Below, piece by piece: positions 10,395 through 21,360 of a stretch of DNA of 64,000 nucleotides; position 1 is the first letter of the stretch; each line of letters opens with the position of its first letter. The translations under genes were made by a program, and so were the position numbers. The notes beneath the pieces are model-generated. The model was not told where the DNA came from. It searched no databases and was given only the letters and a program-made list of their open reading frames with translations. Location of the stretch: assembly GCF_963678635.1 (NCBI RefSeq), contig NC_087064.1, positions 62,179,548 through 62,243,547 on the forward strand. The letters are read 5' to 3'. The DNA is from Symsagittifera roscoffensis (taxonomy: Eukaryota; Xenacoelomorpha; Acoela; Convolutidae).

Positions 10395-11093
10395 CTACTT
10401 CTCCTCGAGGCGCTCATAGAATTCTGTCTTTTTACTGAGGCTATCTGCGTTCTGGTGCTTGTCACGGGTACGGTGCTCTATGATCATGTGGTATCCATCC
10501 AGGCGCACGATCAAACGACCAATATAGCTTTGGTCCATCGAATAGGTTTTCAGCCAGGCAAGGGCACGGTTATCCACACGTAACTTGAAGGGAGCACTCC
10601 CCAGGTAGGCCCTGTATTTTTCCACGAACGTGATCACAGCAAACATCTCCGCTTTTGGTGCGCCGTACTTCATCTCAGTATCACTCAGGACTTTACTTCC
10701 GTAAGCTATCGGACGAAGAACCGTTCTCCCGTTCCACTCCTGCTCTTGGTGAAGTATGCCCGATATCACAACCACTGATGCATCCGTGTCCAGTACGAAC
10801 ATCCCTTTCTCTGTTGGCATGCCAAGGACCGGTGCCTCGCAAAGTTCACGCTTGATGTTCTCAAATGAAACTTGTGCTTCATCAGTCCAAGTGAACTTTT
10901 TGCCCTCGTTTCTCATCAACCGCTGCATGGGGTATATTTTGTCAGCATACCCCTTGATGAATTCTCGATAATAATTAGCAAATCCCAAAAAACTCATCAG
11001 TTGTGTATCTGTTTTAGGTGCCTTCCAGGTCAACACCGCTTCGACCGCTTCAGGATCTGGTCTCACTAGCCCACGGGGACTTCGACGGCTCAA
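10395..11093 (-). pseudogene. RT thumb/connection and RNase H of element 1
   Basis: The frame starts right after the RT deletion and opens with the connection motif MSFLGFANYYREFIKGYA (residues 33-50), which follows the RT palm in gypsy elements. RNase H is nearly complete: Asp104 in LDTDAS, Glu149 in APKAEMFAV, Asp174 in RVDNRALAW and Asp217 in HQNADSLSK are the four metal-binding acidic residues. The sequence closes at YERLEEK followed by TAG (10397-10395), after which the same frame continues into the tether. The first residues (RGLVRPDPEAVEAV) correspond to the usual KI/V-x-A-I region upstream of the connection domain. Confidence 0.75.
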
Positions 11094-11816
11094 TCATGTC
11101 ATATTCCATTAACATCTCGATTTCCTTCCTGCACGCTTCTGACTTGTGAGGGGTCATTCTTCTCGCCCCTTCCCTATGAGGTACCGAGCCCTCTTCTATC
11201 TCAATCTCGTGTTCTGCAAAATTACAGCAACCAATGTCGGCCTTATGTTTCGAAAAAACGTCTGCGTTCCGACTTAGCACCGCCCTGAGCGAATCTAGTT
11301 CCTTGTCTGATATTTTACCCCTCAAATGTTCTTTCTCAGGTAGGACCGGTTTATTCGCTGCTAACTCTGTTTCTGTCGGTCTCTCGGGAAAGTTGGAACA
11401 AATAGACAACCCATCATCTGTTTCCGACTTCATTGAAAACAATTTCCTAGAAGACTTGAATTCATTTACTCTCTTCAATTTACATTGTTGGTTCTCATGG
11501 AATGGACATTTAGTTACATCAAACTTTTTCAAGTTCTCCACACTCTGTATGTGTTCAGAGGCAAAGCATAGCCAAGTTTCTTTCCCCTCTGTATTGTCAC
11601 TGTTGTTGTTTCTGTGTTCAACAACACACTCACACACAGTACGCTCTGAGTGAGTGAGAAGCTTCTTCCTAAAATAGCCGAGCTTTTACTGTTTGGATTT
11701 AGTACCAGACACACCTGTCTGTCATTGCTGAGTTCATTCAAGTTCCTCATACTAAACGTCGCTATTACGGCTTGGTTTGGTTTCAATCTAACTCTTCGAT
11801 CCAGAAAAATCGGCAC
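11050..11816 (-). pseudogene. RT N-terminal part (fingers), broken and truncated
   Basis: Two frames, 11816-11529 and 11637-11050, joined by a frameshift near 11.58 kb, encode the region between protease and RT. The first includes VPIFLDRRVRLKPNQAVI-type strands; the second includes the conserved run into the fingers, EHEIEIEEGSVPH, CRKEIEMLMEYDMIEPSKSPWAS. In intact gypsy RT the last motif is followed by the VVLVxKKDG strand and about 170 residues with the F/YxDD active site; here it passes directly, at about 11.07-11.09 kb, into sequence that lies beyond the palm. The polymerase active site is therefore absent. Confidence 0.75.
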
Positions 11817-11865
11817 CTTGGCTTGGTTAATTAAGATCTTATTAAGGGATTTCTTTTCATACTTT

Positions 11866-11911
11866 CATTGAGATTGATCATGATTGATCATTGAGATTGA
11901 TCATGATAGAT
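11866..11911 (+). repeat. 23-bp tandem duplication
   Basis: CATTGAGATTGATCATGAT starts two adjacent 23-base copies (11866-11888 and 11889-11911) differing at one base. It lies just after the protease domain, adds codons and shifts the frame between protease and RT, so it is a likely slippage mutation. Confidence 0.85.
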
Positions 11912-12766
11912 CGTGACATCAAAGTTGCGTACGAAATCCTTCCCTAGGATGAACTGATCGGATTCGTCCAAATTCTCTACTACTAGGAAGCTCATCCAAA
12001 GATGTCTTCCTCCAAGCTGCAGTGAAATGATCGGGGTTCGTCCAGTCACATAGATCGTTCCCTGATTGGCAGCTGCCAACCTGATGTTTGTCGGTATGAG
12101 ATCCGATCTCTCGAAACCCATGTCGGTCCAAGTTTTGACTGGCATGACGCTGACCACTGCTCCCGTGTCTAGCAGTCCCTTTACTGAAAGTTGTCTACCT
12201 TGCACGTCCAGCAAGTGTGCGGCCCGATCGGCCTCGCAACCTATGTGCACCGCATCTTGTTCGAGCATGGCATTGTGTCCGATTCGTCTAACCTTCAGCT
12301 CCTCTTGACCAATGTATATCCGGCCAATCTGATCAATCGCATCAGTTACGTGAGCTTTTGTGTAGATATTGCTGCCATCCACATTCATTAGAATTGGGTA
12401 TGGGGCATTGACTTCAAAGTAATGTCCATCCACTCTCATCAGCCTCCGACCTCCTGTCGTGAGCAGCGCTCGCACTGCCCTGGAGTCCAGTTTGGGATCT
12501 TTCTCCCTCAGGTAGTCTGCATAAATGTCCAGGTGGACTAATGTAATCTCGGATGGTTCACTCAAGTTCTTGACCACCTGGTGTCCTGCGACTGAGATGA
12601 TGGACATTATCTTCGTCCCTTCCTTCGTCATGCCGAAAGTTCTACCAGATATAACGTTCAGTTTTAGTCCCTGCTTCCTGGGTTCCTCTTTGTCTTCTTT
12701 TTCCGTCGTTTTACCCAGAATATTAAAGTTTTCCCGAAGATCTGTGCTCTCCAGTTCCGACCTTAC
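11888..12766 (-). pseudogene. Aspartic protease of element 1
   Basis: The frame follows gag directly after the TAG at 12769-12767 without any shift. The retropepsin active site is LLDTGAVVSVMP (Asp155-Thr-Gly-Ala in the 247-codon part) and the C-terminal glycine motif is FILGKDFV (residues 228-234), matching the usual I-L-G-x-D. The active enzyme would be a dimer that cuts Gag and Gag-Pol. The end of the frame (HDQSQ) is altered by a 23-bp duplication. The gag-TAG-protease arrangement resembles the readthrough junction of gammaretroviruses, but similar TAGs elsewhere in this element suggest a plain nonsense mutation. Confidence 0.75.
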
Positions 12767-14227
12767 CTATTGCTCCACTTCTTTGGTAGCTAGCTCCTGT
12801 TTGACATTTTGCAACGCTGTCCTTGCCGCCAGACCGTAATCCACCTTGAGTGGGCTAGCCGACTCTGCCTCCAGGTTCAAGGCTACCACCTCGTCAGGCA
12901 GTGTCTTTACCTTCTTAGTCGTAAAGGTGCTCGGTGTCGTCTCCTTTCTCCGAGACTCGGCCTCGTTCATCAGACGTGCTTGACTGGCCTTGACACCTGA
13001 AAGCGCCTCTTCGTGGCGGGGATGTTTCGCGTCCGCCACTGCATCCCAAAACTGAGTGCAATCCGACTTGCAGTGTCCTTCCAAATTACAGAAGAAGCAC
13101 CTCGGACCATATTTCATGATGAGCCCTCTGACGTACTCTTCGTGATCTTCGTCGGTCGCGTCGATGTCGTCGAGAAAGTAGCCTATTGCCTTCATGTTCT
13201 GTTTGTATGCAGAACACGCGGAAACGTGATGGGCCATCGAACCACAATTCGCACACGACCTCCTCTTATCCATGTCATCGCGAGGTTTGTACCAACTGGA
13301 GTTCGCACCAGTGTTTGTCCCGCTGTAGTTACCATAATTGCTGTAATGGTTTTGTGCCCTCGGTTTTATGAGTAAATACTCGCGTGACTTCATACGCGAA
13401 TCATCGGGCGTGGGTACCTGGTCAAGTGACAGGGTGAAGTGTGTGGCCAACATCGTCTTCAACTCCTCGCTCCTTACTCCGTCCATGATCTTCGAAGTAA
13501 TCGGCAAGTTTCGCTCGGATATTCTCTCATCAGCATTGCTTCTCCTAAGCAATTCAAGGTCGTCCAAAAATTTATCTACGGATTCGTCATCTCTTTGACG
13601 CCTCTTTTCGAACTTCACCATAGCCTGGTGCCCTTGTACTCCAGAGCCGAAACGATTCAGCAGGATGTCGAATATCTTGCGAGCGCTGTCTCTCTCATTG
13701 GCTCTTTTCGCCATTACACAATTTAGTGCAGTACCCTCCAGGTTGCTTGTTAGCGCGCTGCACTCTTGTTTCTTGGAGAGTCTCTCTTCCTCAAAGTGCA
13801 GCTTCATCACTTCTATCCAAGTATCAATGCAGCCGTCTGACTCGTCTTTGTACGACTTCGGCTTTTTCAGTGTCCTTCTTGACCTGTCTCCTCTCTCGGT
13901 TGACTTCGAGAGCTTAGTGATGAATGTCTTGAGAGATCTATTCAGAGGCTCAAACATCAAGGCATACATCGTCGTGTCCTGTGAGACTGTAGTCAGATCT
14001 GGCACTGAACTGACTTGTGGCACAGTTGGCAACCTTGTCTCCGGAGTAGCATCTACCTCCGGCGGGACCGGATTCAACCAGCCAGGCCTCGACGGGGCTG
14101 CCCTTGGCCGTTCCCTATTCCTAGGTTCGTAGTTCGTTCTCGAACTTTGCTGGGCCCTGGCATAGCTGCCCGTACCATCTCCATCATTCGCATGACGTGA
14201 GAGCTCCCTTGGGTTGGAACGCTCCTC
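12767..14227 (-). pseudogene. Gag capsid and nucleocapsid of element 1
   Basis: From residue 80 the 436-residue frame has the gypsy Gag pattern: DTWIEVMKLHFEEERLS, a helix-rich domain with DESVDKFLDDLELLRR, then a basic linker rich in Asn, Tyr and Ser. Two CCHC knuckles follow: CANCGSMAHHVSAC (275-288) and CFFCNLEGHCKSDC (327-340), both exactly Cx2Cx4Hx4C. These bind the genomic RNA. Upstream codons 14227-14078 are in the same frame, so the N-terminal segment (14228-15472) belongs to the same protein, separated by a TGA. The frame ends in KEVEQ-TAG. Confidence 0.8.
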
Positions 14228-15472
14228 TCATATGCTCCCATTTAAAATCGCATCAATCTTCTGCATCATTAAGTCAGATTTGGCATCTAACCTTTTTTCC
14301 AGGCTAGTCATCGTATGGGCGTAGGTATTATCATGATCGTTCAACAATCGCTCGATCTCTCTTGTCATCCTAGCCTCTCTTTCCTCTGACTCCTTGTTTG
14401 CATGTGCCAGGCTCTCCGCCAAGCATTGATCGGTGTTGCGAATCAATTGAGCCTGATCAACCCTCGCCTGCGACTTCACGTGCGTTAGTTCATCTCTCAA
14501 ATTCTCTCGACCCTGGTGAGCTCTCTCGTCAACTTGATCTATTCTCTTAGTCATGTCCCGTCTCAGTTCATCCAGACCATTCATTACGCCGGCGAACATG
14601 TCACTTATATCGCCAGTTGCCCCCAATGGCGGGGTTAGCCCCAGAGAAGATGAGGTCAACTGTGGCTGCAGCCTGGTACTTGATGACGCACCGCCTTTTT
14701 GCTTGCTCATCGACGTCATCAATCTGTCGAACGTTGATGACGCTCCCATCTTTATCCCATCTGACATGGTCCTAATCAGCGAGGCGGACGACGCATTCCT
14801 GCTCGTGTCGTTCCTTGGGCACGGTGTGAAGTTCACATCCGGATGGGTTATCTCCGGGTGGTCATAACTGGAAGACAAACCTTCAGTTCGTAGTGACGCC
14901 ATGCGCTCATCGTACAAAGACTTCCAGCTTTTCTTGGCCTTCGAACCCGGTTGTTCTTCACTCGGGCTTATACTCGACATCATCGCGTTGTTGCTCTGCT
15001 TGGCCAGAGATGAGTGGGTATTAGCTGGATGTGAAAATTCTCTTCTCCACCTATGACTCTTGGTCTCCGATTTGGACATTCCCCTGAATAACACTTCCTC
15101 TCGCGGCTCGACCTCGGAACGCTCCGAGGTCTCCTCCGTCCTCTCAACTTCCTCCCGCTCGAGGTCCTCGCTCGGCTCAAAGTCGGGTCGAATAAGCGTC
15201 CGTTCCCCTTCGTCAAAGGGGTCCACAAGCATTTCGCTCGCGGGCCCGGCCTCGGCGCTCCGCCCTTGATCGCCATCGAAGTTTTTCTAGCTCCCTAGTT
15301 TCATTTCGCTCACTGAAAGATCAGCTTGACCTTTAGTCGATTCGTTTTCAGCAAACCCGTCGGAAGCACTGCTAAACGAAGATTGGCTACGGCTAGTATT
15401 AAATTTTCGCGTGCTTCCCTTGCTCAGCCTGGGAATCTTAGTAGTCGATCCTAACGAGTCCCCACGCTGCAT
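14228..15472 (-). pseudogene. Gag N-terminal region with coiled coil
   Basis: A Met at 15472 (MQRGDSLGSTT) is the first plausible start after stop-rich sequence. The frame is interrupted by a TAG at 15289-15287 and a TGA at 14230-14228, but otherwise runs without a shift into the capsid frame. Residues before 15.2 kb are Ser-rich; 15.23-15.1 kb is acidic with Arg (EREEVERTEETSERSE). From about 14.66 kb to 14.24 kb there is a long coiled coil (DELRRDMTKRIDQVDER, REARMTREIERLLNDHD). This kind of N-terminal coiled coil is not part of the minimal gypsy Gag and may drive particle assembly. Confidence 0.6.
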
Positions 15473-15529
15473 ACTTTGTAACAAATAACAATATTCGTAT
15501 AATTTAATGGCGATATACACGTACCGCAA

Positions 15530-15941
15530 ATAAATTCAGGTTGATTTACTTAACACTGCCTACTCGATCTCGTAAATATCAAAAATGTCTCTTAGATTTC
15601 TCAATGACAATATTAGTGACTCGGCTAAAGTTACACACAGGGCCTACTCAGTATTGATATAATGCTAACTCAAACCCGTTGTATAGGCCAACCTCACGCA
15701 CTACTCCCGTTGTATAGTATAAAAGTATCACAAAATTTTCACTAGATATAATCAATACGCAAAACACAATTGATAACCAGATAAGAATGTCCTATAGGTG
15801 ACAGCGACCTTTCGTCAGTACCAATTTACCGCCACACTCTTATTAAATCACTGCTTTGTTAAAATCAAACAATCTTCTGTAAAAGGCAGTGATGATTCAG
15901 GAATAGATAAATAAAACTTAGTCTTTAAGAAAGGACTTCCC
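15530..15941. other. Upstream non-coding flank of element 1
   Basis: About 410 bases with no open frame, just before the gag start on the minus strand. It would contain the leader and possibly the end of the 5' LTR. I see no convincing primer-binding site. CCCGTTGTATAG occurs twice near 15.68 and 15.71 kb as a short direct repeat. Confidence 0.35.
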
Positions 15942-16267
15942 TCAATCGGAACACTCCAAAAGAACGAAGCTCAGGACACTGTCTTCTCAAGTGAGTGTTT
16001 ATTTGCCTAATACACTCACCGAGGTCTTCTTCTAATTGCCCTGCGATAGTCCGAGCTTCCTACTGAGTAGCTCAAGGCAACCTCTGATCGAAAATTTCTA
16101 AAGTCTATGAAAAAGCTCCCCCACACTCGGAACGCTCCAAGTGCACGAGAGCAGGGAGCAACTTTTCTTCTCAGGTGAGTGTGTATTTGCCTAATACATT
16201 CACCGAGGTCTTCTCTTATTTGTTCCCGGATTGCCCGAACTTTCCTATTGAGTAGCTCAAGGCAACC
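15942..16267. repeat. 181-bp tandem duplication upstream of element 1 gag
   Basis: Two diverged copies, about 15942-16083 and 16124-16267, share the run TCGGAACRCTCCAA, TCAGGTGAGTGTGTATTTGC-type sequence, CCTAATACAYTCACCGAGGTC and end in TGAGTAGCTCAAGGCAACC. Identity is roughly 75-80%. The offset is 181 bases. Repeated blocks upstream of a retroelement gene often carry promoter or enhancer activity in the LTR; that is inference here. Confidence 0.7.
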
Positions 16268-16470
16268 ACACAACCAAAATCACAATGAAAAAGTTTTGGT
16301 TCGGGTACCTCTGATACACCCGATCTAGAATCCAAAGTTGATCACGAGTTTCCGGGTCAAAATGGGCTCCTATGATCCTAATAAGCACGCCTAATATCCT
16401 AATATGATCCTAATTAAATGGATATTTTCCGTTTCCCAAATTGCCACAGAAGGTTTCCTCAAGTTTCTAA

Positions 16471-18590
16471 CAAGGAGGGTTGTTAAGAGGTTTAAGTCAT
16501 TCCGGAGGGTTACTTCGGAGGGTTGTTAAGACACTTAGCCTACTTCGGAGGGCTACCTCGGAGGGTACCTTAGCCAGCCAAGTGACTTCAGAGGGTTCCT
16601 CTTCACTCACTAAGGAGGGTCTATTAGAGGCTTAATATGCTCCGGAGGGTTACCTCGGAGGGTTCTTCCAAAATTTTCAAATTTTTTTTAACCTCACTTA
16701 GAAGGATCTTCCACTAGCTTCAAAAAGCTTCAAAACGAACTAAAACCTCTATGGGTGGTTGTTTTTTATAAAATCAGATTAACTTTTTCGGAGGGTCCCC
16801 TGGAAAATTTCCACAAAGGAGGGTTGCTAAAGGGCTTAAGTCACTCCGGAGACTTCCGCAAAAATCAAGAAAACGGGTCATTTTACCGCGGTAAAGTCTC
16901 CGAAAGCGGTCTACCTGACTCAAAACTAGGTTGGCTGACACGGTCAATCTTCCCGGTAGGATAAAAAGGTGATTTTATAAAATTTTATGCCGCTCGGAGG
17001 GTTCCCTGTAACTTGGACCCTCAGAATCAACAAATTCTAAAAAAAAAATCTCTTTTCCGAGATTATCAACCCAAAAACGGTCCGGAAAGGTTTCGGAACA
17101 AAAAGGTGGTCCAAAACTTCGACTTATGGTACCAAAATTATCCCGATCGGTTGGCTAGTCTTTGAGAAATCGCCAAAAACGTGTTTGTCCAAATGGCCTT
17201 TTTTCACCACTTGTATAGGTTCTGAAAAACTTTTTCCGCAATTCCTATTGAAAGTGCCTAAAAACAAATAAAACGAGCGTAGTAGCCCTGTACATCACTG
17301 GAATAATGCAAAAAACCGGACCAAAATTGGTTTGGAGACAAAAATTTGACCAATAACTATCAAATTTGGACCCTCCGATTCCTTCCTTTTCCAATCCTCA
17401 AGTCGTTAGCTCTACCCACGGAGCTAATCGGAGGCTAATTAAAGAATTTTTCTGGCAGCCGAGCACGTTATGCTAGCACGCTTGCTCCTAACACAAAACA
17501 TTTTATTGCTCTAACTCTAAAAACTCAAAAACTCGATCCCCAAAACAAATTGACGAAATTCGGAAAATTATCGAAATTTTAATCGAAAAATTTTCGTTTT
17601 TTCCAACTTCTACAGAGTCCTTTCTCACGCGGTTTCTTTAGTCAGGGGGATCAAAAAACGTAGCTACTCCCTATTTAAAAGCTTTTTGCTGTTCGGAAAA
17701 GCTCGGATATCCAAAAAGTTGGGGTCTGTAGTTTGGTCGAAAATCGGTAACTTTCGACAAGATTTGGGTGTTTCTTGGGTCTAAATAGGAGATAAGTAAT
17801 ATATAATAAGGATAATAACCTATTAGTAGTCGTTAATGAAAAGTACTATACCCTCCTTTGCACCAAAATACCCGAATTAAGACCCTTAACTCGGAAGTTT
17901 GTAATCGATGGAGGGTACAATCGGACCACGCCAATCTTGCCCCCCACCACTTAAGTTTTGATGAAATAGTACTCGAACGATACTAAAATTGTTTCAACGA
18001 TACCCAACAGTCGTTTTGGATGTTTTCCCTGATGTCCTTGTTGAGTGTGAAACACGTCGGTCAGCTTGCCACTCTACCCTCCGGCCACCGGCAAAATCAC
18101 CATTAACGTGCTTAAATACTCAAATTACACTCAAGGGAGGGTATGCAACCCTTCACCAAAACACACAATCTTTCTTTCAGAAATGATATAAATCAATCTG
18201 AAACAACAACAAATAGGAAGGTCAGATCACATCTCGTCCGGAAATAACATATAAACTGCCACTTTATGTTTTTACTGTTTTTGGTCTTTTTTGGATTTTT
18301 TTACTGTTTTTTGTACTTTTTGTTTTCAATTAAATTTGTTTTTGGGTTTTTCTTGGTTATACACTTTTTTTGTTTGGTTTTACGCTTTCTCTTTAATCAT
18401 TTTTGGTCCTGGGACCTCGGGACAGGCGGGCTCTAGATTTCCCACCTAACCCTCCGGCCCCCGGAATTTTCGATCTTAACTAAGTTAAAAAGCTAAAAAG
18501 TACTAGGCGGAGGGTACGCACTTCCCCCTAGTACAAAAACGGTCATTAAGGCCTCTAACTCGAGCTTACGCCCGGAGCGGAGGGTTTGTC
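16471..18590. repeat. Tract with 18 dispersed GGAGGGT heptamers
   Basis: The heptamer GGAGGGT occurs 14 times on the plus strand (starts 16474, 16504, 16517, 16560, 16614, 16644, 16657, 16790, 16818, 16996, 17910, 18136, 18509, 18579) and four times on the minus strand (17370, 17850, 18076, 18450). About 0.26 would be expected by chance in 2.1 kb on both strands. The nine copies between 16.47 and 16.82 kb sit in a longer unit of the form TCGGAGGGTTACCTCGGAGGG. No gene is visible in the tract. It could be a regulatory array, a G-rich structure-forming tract, or the diverged LTR of element 1. Confidence 0.75.
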
Positions 18591-19176
18591 GCTGAAACGC
18601 TTGCTGATCATGATGGTCTTATGCCTTTGACAGTCCCACCCAGGAGCGCCATAAAAACTTTCGCCCAAATACTACACAGCGACGGAGCGTAGAAAAAGTA
18701 CCTTTTAACGACTGGCAGGCGTCAGTTACCTTAATCCTACTCGTTTTTTACCGTCTCAACCTTGCCAGTTGATTTTCTGGTCTGTTTAGGGCTAAGTAAA
18801 AAGTTACAATTTTTAGGCCATCAGTCAAACGACTTTTGATCAGCTTTCGTTTACATGCGAACACAACCACATAGCTGAGTCTCGCATCCTCCGACAACGT
18901 GATTGCTATTAAAAACACGGCTCGAACAACCTATTTTAATATGTTTTTGTGTGACAGTTCTATATTAAGTCCATTGCAGATGGATTGACCCTTTCCTCTT
19001 TCTAGCTACTCATATTCTAAAATATCAAATAATACCGGTGTTAATTCAGAGTTCTACGACAGCCAAGTAGCTACAAAGTCAGTTTTATATAGTCCCTTCA
19101 CATACAACAGTCTCTGGGGGACCAAGCCTCCGCTCCCGTCTTCTTCTCGAGATAACGTTGTTGTCTCTCCGAATTT
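18591..19176. other. Non-coding interval, nothing supported
   Basis: About 590 bases between the heptamer tract and element A. No open frame above 60 codons with protein-like content and no clear repeat is seen. Base composition shifts here towards the AT-rich state of the following elements. Confidence 0.4.
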
Positions 19177-20300
19177 GTGGCACGGGAGGGTTCCGCGGAA
19201 TTACCCTTCCGCGGATTATTTCTTGACGAAGAACTATCGTATAATAATATAATAAGCAATGAAAAACGAAACACAGACTATTTTACAAAAACTCTTTACT
19301 TTAAACCAACATTTCGAATATCAAAATACATAGAAGATCAACAAATTTTCATAACAATGTTCAATTTTTAACACTCTCAGATAACGCAAAAAAAATTTGA
19401 ACAATTAGCTGATTTGGTATTGAGATACCCAGAAGTTTACGCAACATCTAAGTTTGATGTTGGAAAAAAAACTCACCATTAAATTTACCTCTAAAACCTG
19501 ATGCAGTTTTCAAAAAACAACGAGCAAGTAAAGTCCCAATTCACTTACAAGAAAAATTAACCGATTACTGGATATACTAGAACAAAATGGAATCATTTCT
19601 CCATTAAAAAAAAAGAAGAACAGCCAAAAAGTAACACATTTATAAACCCCGATGTCGTGTTAGCAAACGGAGAACCATTGAAAATAGTTCTAGATGCAAG
19701 ATACCTCAATTCACTCATTGATGAATCTAAATATAATTGGCCTATTGAATCAATACAAGTAATTCTCACAAAAATAAACGGTAAATATTTCACAACAGCA
19801 GACATGAATAGTGCATCTAATCAAAAGTCTTAAGACGAACAATCACAATTAACACAATTCGTTATTGGAAACCAGCAATATGAATTCAATAGATTATTCT
19901 ATTGAACTTCCACAGGACCAGCAGCATTCTCAGCATTCATGAAAAAACTTTTCCGAGCACTCATACTCAATAAAAATGAAATCACATCTTAAGACGATGT
20001 TTTTATGCAATCACATCAAAAGACAAAATGTTTATTGTCTTACAAAAATATCATCAGATTTTACTACACGAAAACATGAAAGCAGCCCGGATAAATCACA
20101 TTTTTTTCTAACACATGTAAAATTTCGTGGACATATTATAGAAAGAAACACTATAACTCCATAACAATCTCGCTTACATGCAATCCAAAAACTTCAACCA
20201 CCGTCCAATAAAAAGAAAATACAAGAATTTCCTGGAATGTTAAACTTCTTAAATAAATACGTGTATAAAAAGCAATTATACTTAAGACCAATAGGATGAA
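19177..20300 (+). pseudogene. Element A: RT fragment, copy 1 (badly decayed)
   Basis: The reading can be followed through three frames: FLDEELSYNNIISNEKRNTD (protease-RT junction), ATSKFDVGK, LKIVLDARYLNSLIDESKYN, GKYFTTADMNSAS, QFVIGNQQYEFNRLFY, then GPAAFSAFM. These are gypsy RT blocks 1-5; the palm box reads TAA-Asp-Asp at 19989-19997 where YLDD is expected, so its first residues are lost. At least six stops are present. The corresponding part of element B lies at 43.95-45.05 kb. The segment is repeated downstream at 20.55-21.36 kb with an offset of about 1.34 kb. Confidence 0.65.
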
Positions 20301-20399
20301 GATCAAAACAAACAACATCTCTATATGCCTGACCTTGAAACTTTTCCGAGTAACATTTTCATCTATCAAATACATGAAAAACTGAAACTCAGACATGAT

Positions 20400-21360
20400 T
20401 TCCCTACATATATATAAAAAATCTCCATATAAACTAACCCTACCTCAAGGACACTTAGATTATTGTGAAACTAACGCAACAATTCCTCCCACAAAGGAAG
20501 TAGCGTATAGAGTAAACAATAATTTACAACTATTAGATATATGTTAATTATTAATTCTTGACGAAGAATTATCGATTAATAATATAATAAGCAATGAAAA
20601 ACGAAACACAGACTATTTTACAAAAACACCTTACTTCAAACCAACATTTCGAATATCAAAAAACAAAGAAGATCAACAAAAATTCATAACAATGTTCAAT
20701 TTTTGACACTCTCAGATAACGCAAAAAGAATTTGAACAATTAGCTGATTTGCTATTGAAATACCCAAAAGTTTACGCAACATCTAAGTTTGATGTTGGAA
20801 AAGTAAATTCACCGCTACCTTTACCTGTAAAACTTGATGCCGTTTTCAACACACAACGAGCAAGTAAAGTCCTAATTCACTTACAAGACACAGTTAACCA
20901 ATTATTTGACATACTAGATTTCACTCATTGATGAAACTAAATGTGATTGGCCCATTGAACCAATTCAAGTAATTCTCACAAAAATAAACGGTAAATATTT
21001 CACAACAGCAGACATGAATAGTGCATCTAATCAAAAGCCGTTAGACGAACAATCACAATTAACACAATTCGTTATTGGAAACCAGCAATATGAATTCAAT
21101 AGATTATTCTATGGAATTTACACAGGACCAGCAGCATTCTCAGCATTCATGAGTAAAATTTCCGACCACTCATACTCAATAAAAATGCAATCACATATTT
21201 AGACGATGTTTTTATGCAATCACAAACAAAAGACGAAATGTTCATTGTCTTAGAAAAATATCATCAGATATTACTACACGAAAACATGAAAGCAGCCACG
21301 GACAAATAACATTTTTTCTCACACGTGTAAAATTTCTTGGACATATTATAGAAAGACTCA
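20400..21360 (+). pseudogene. Element A: RT fragment, copy 2
   Basis: Same blocks as the preceding copy, in the order protease-RT junction (20.55 kb), KFDVGKVNSPLPLPVKLDAVF (20.79 kb), then after a deletion near 20.92 kb CDWPIEPIQVILTK, ADMNSAS, FNRLFYGIYTGPAAFSAFMS. The catalytic box TYLDDVFMQS is intact at 21.19-21.22 kb, unlike the other two RT copies in this window. The segment stops at about 21.36 kb, where gag sequence begins abruptly. Confidence 0.65.

Noticed and set aside
804-15289. Reassignment of UAG to Gln in this organism
   Set aside because: TAA and TGA stops and frameshifts also break the element, the AT-rich elements are mostly broken by TAA, and the sulfotransferase gene reads normally with a TGA stop. 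Simple C-to-T decay is enough.
16471-18590. GGAGGGT repeats as telomere sequence
   Set aside because: The copies are dispersed and irregular, in both orientations, and the unit is neither TTAGGG nor TTAGGC; no uninterrupted tandem run exists.
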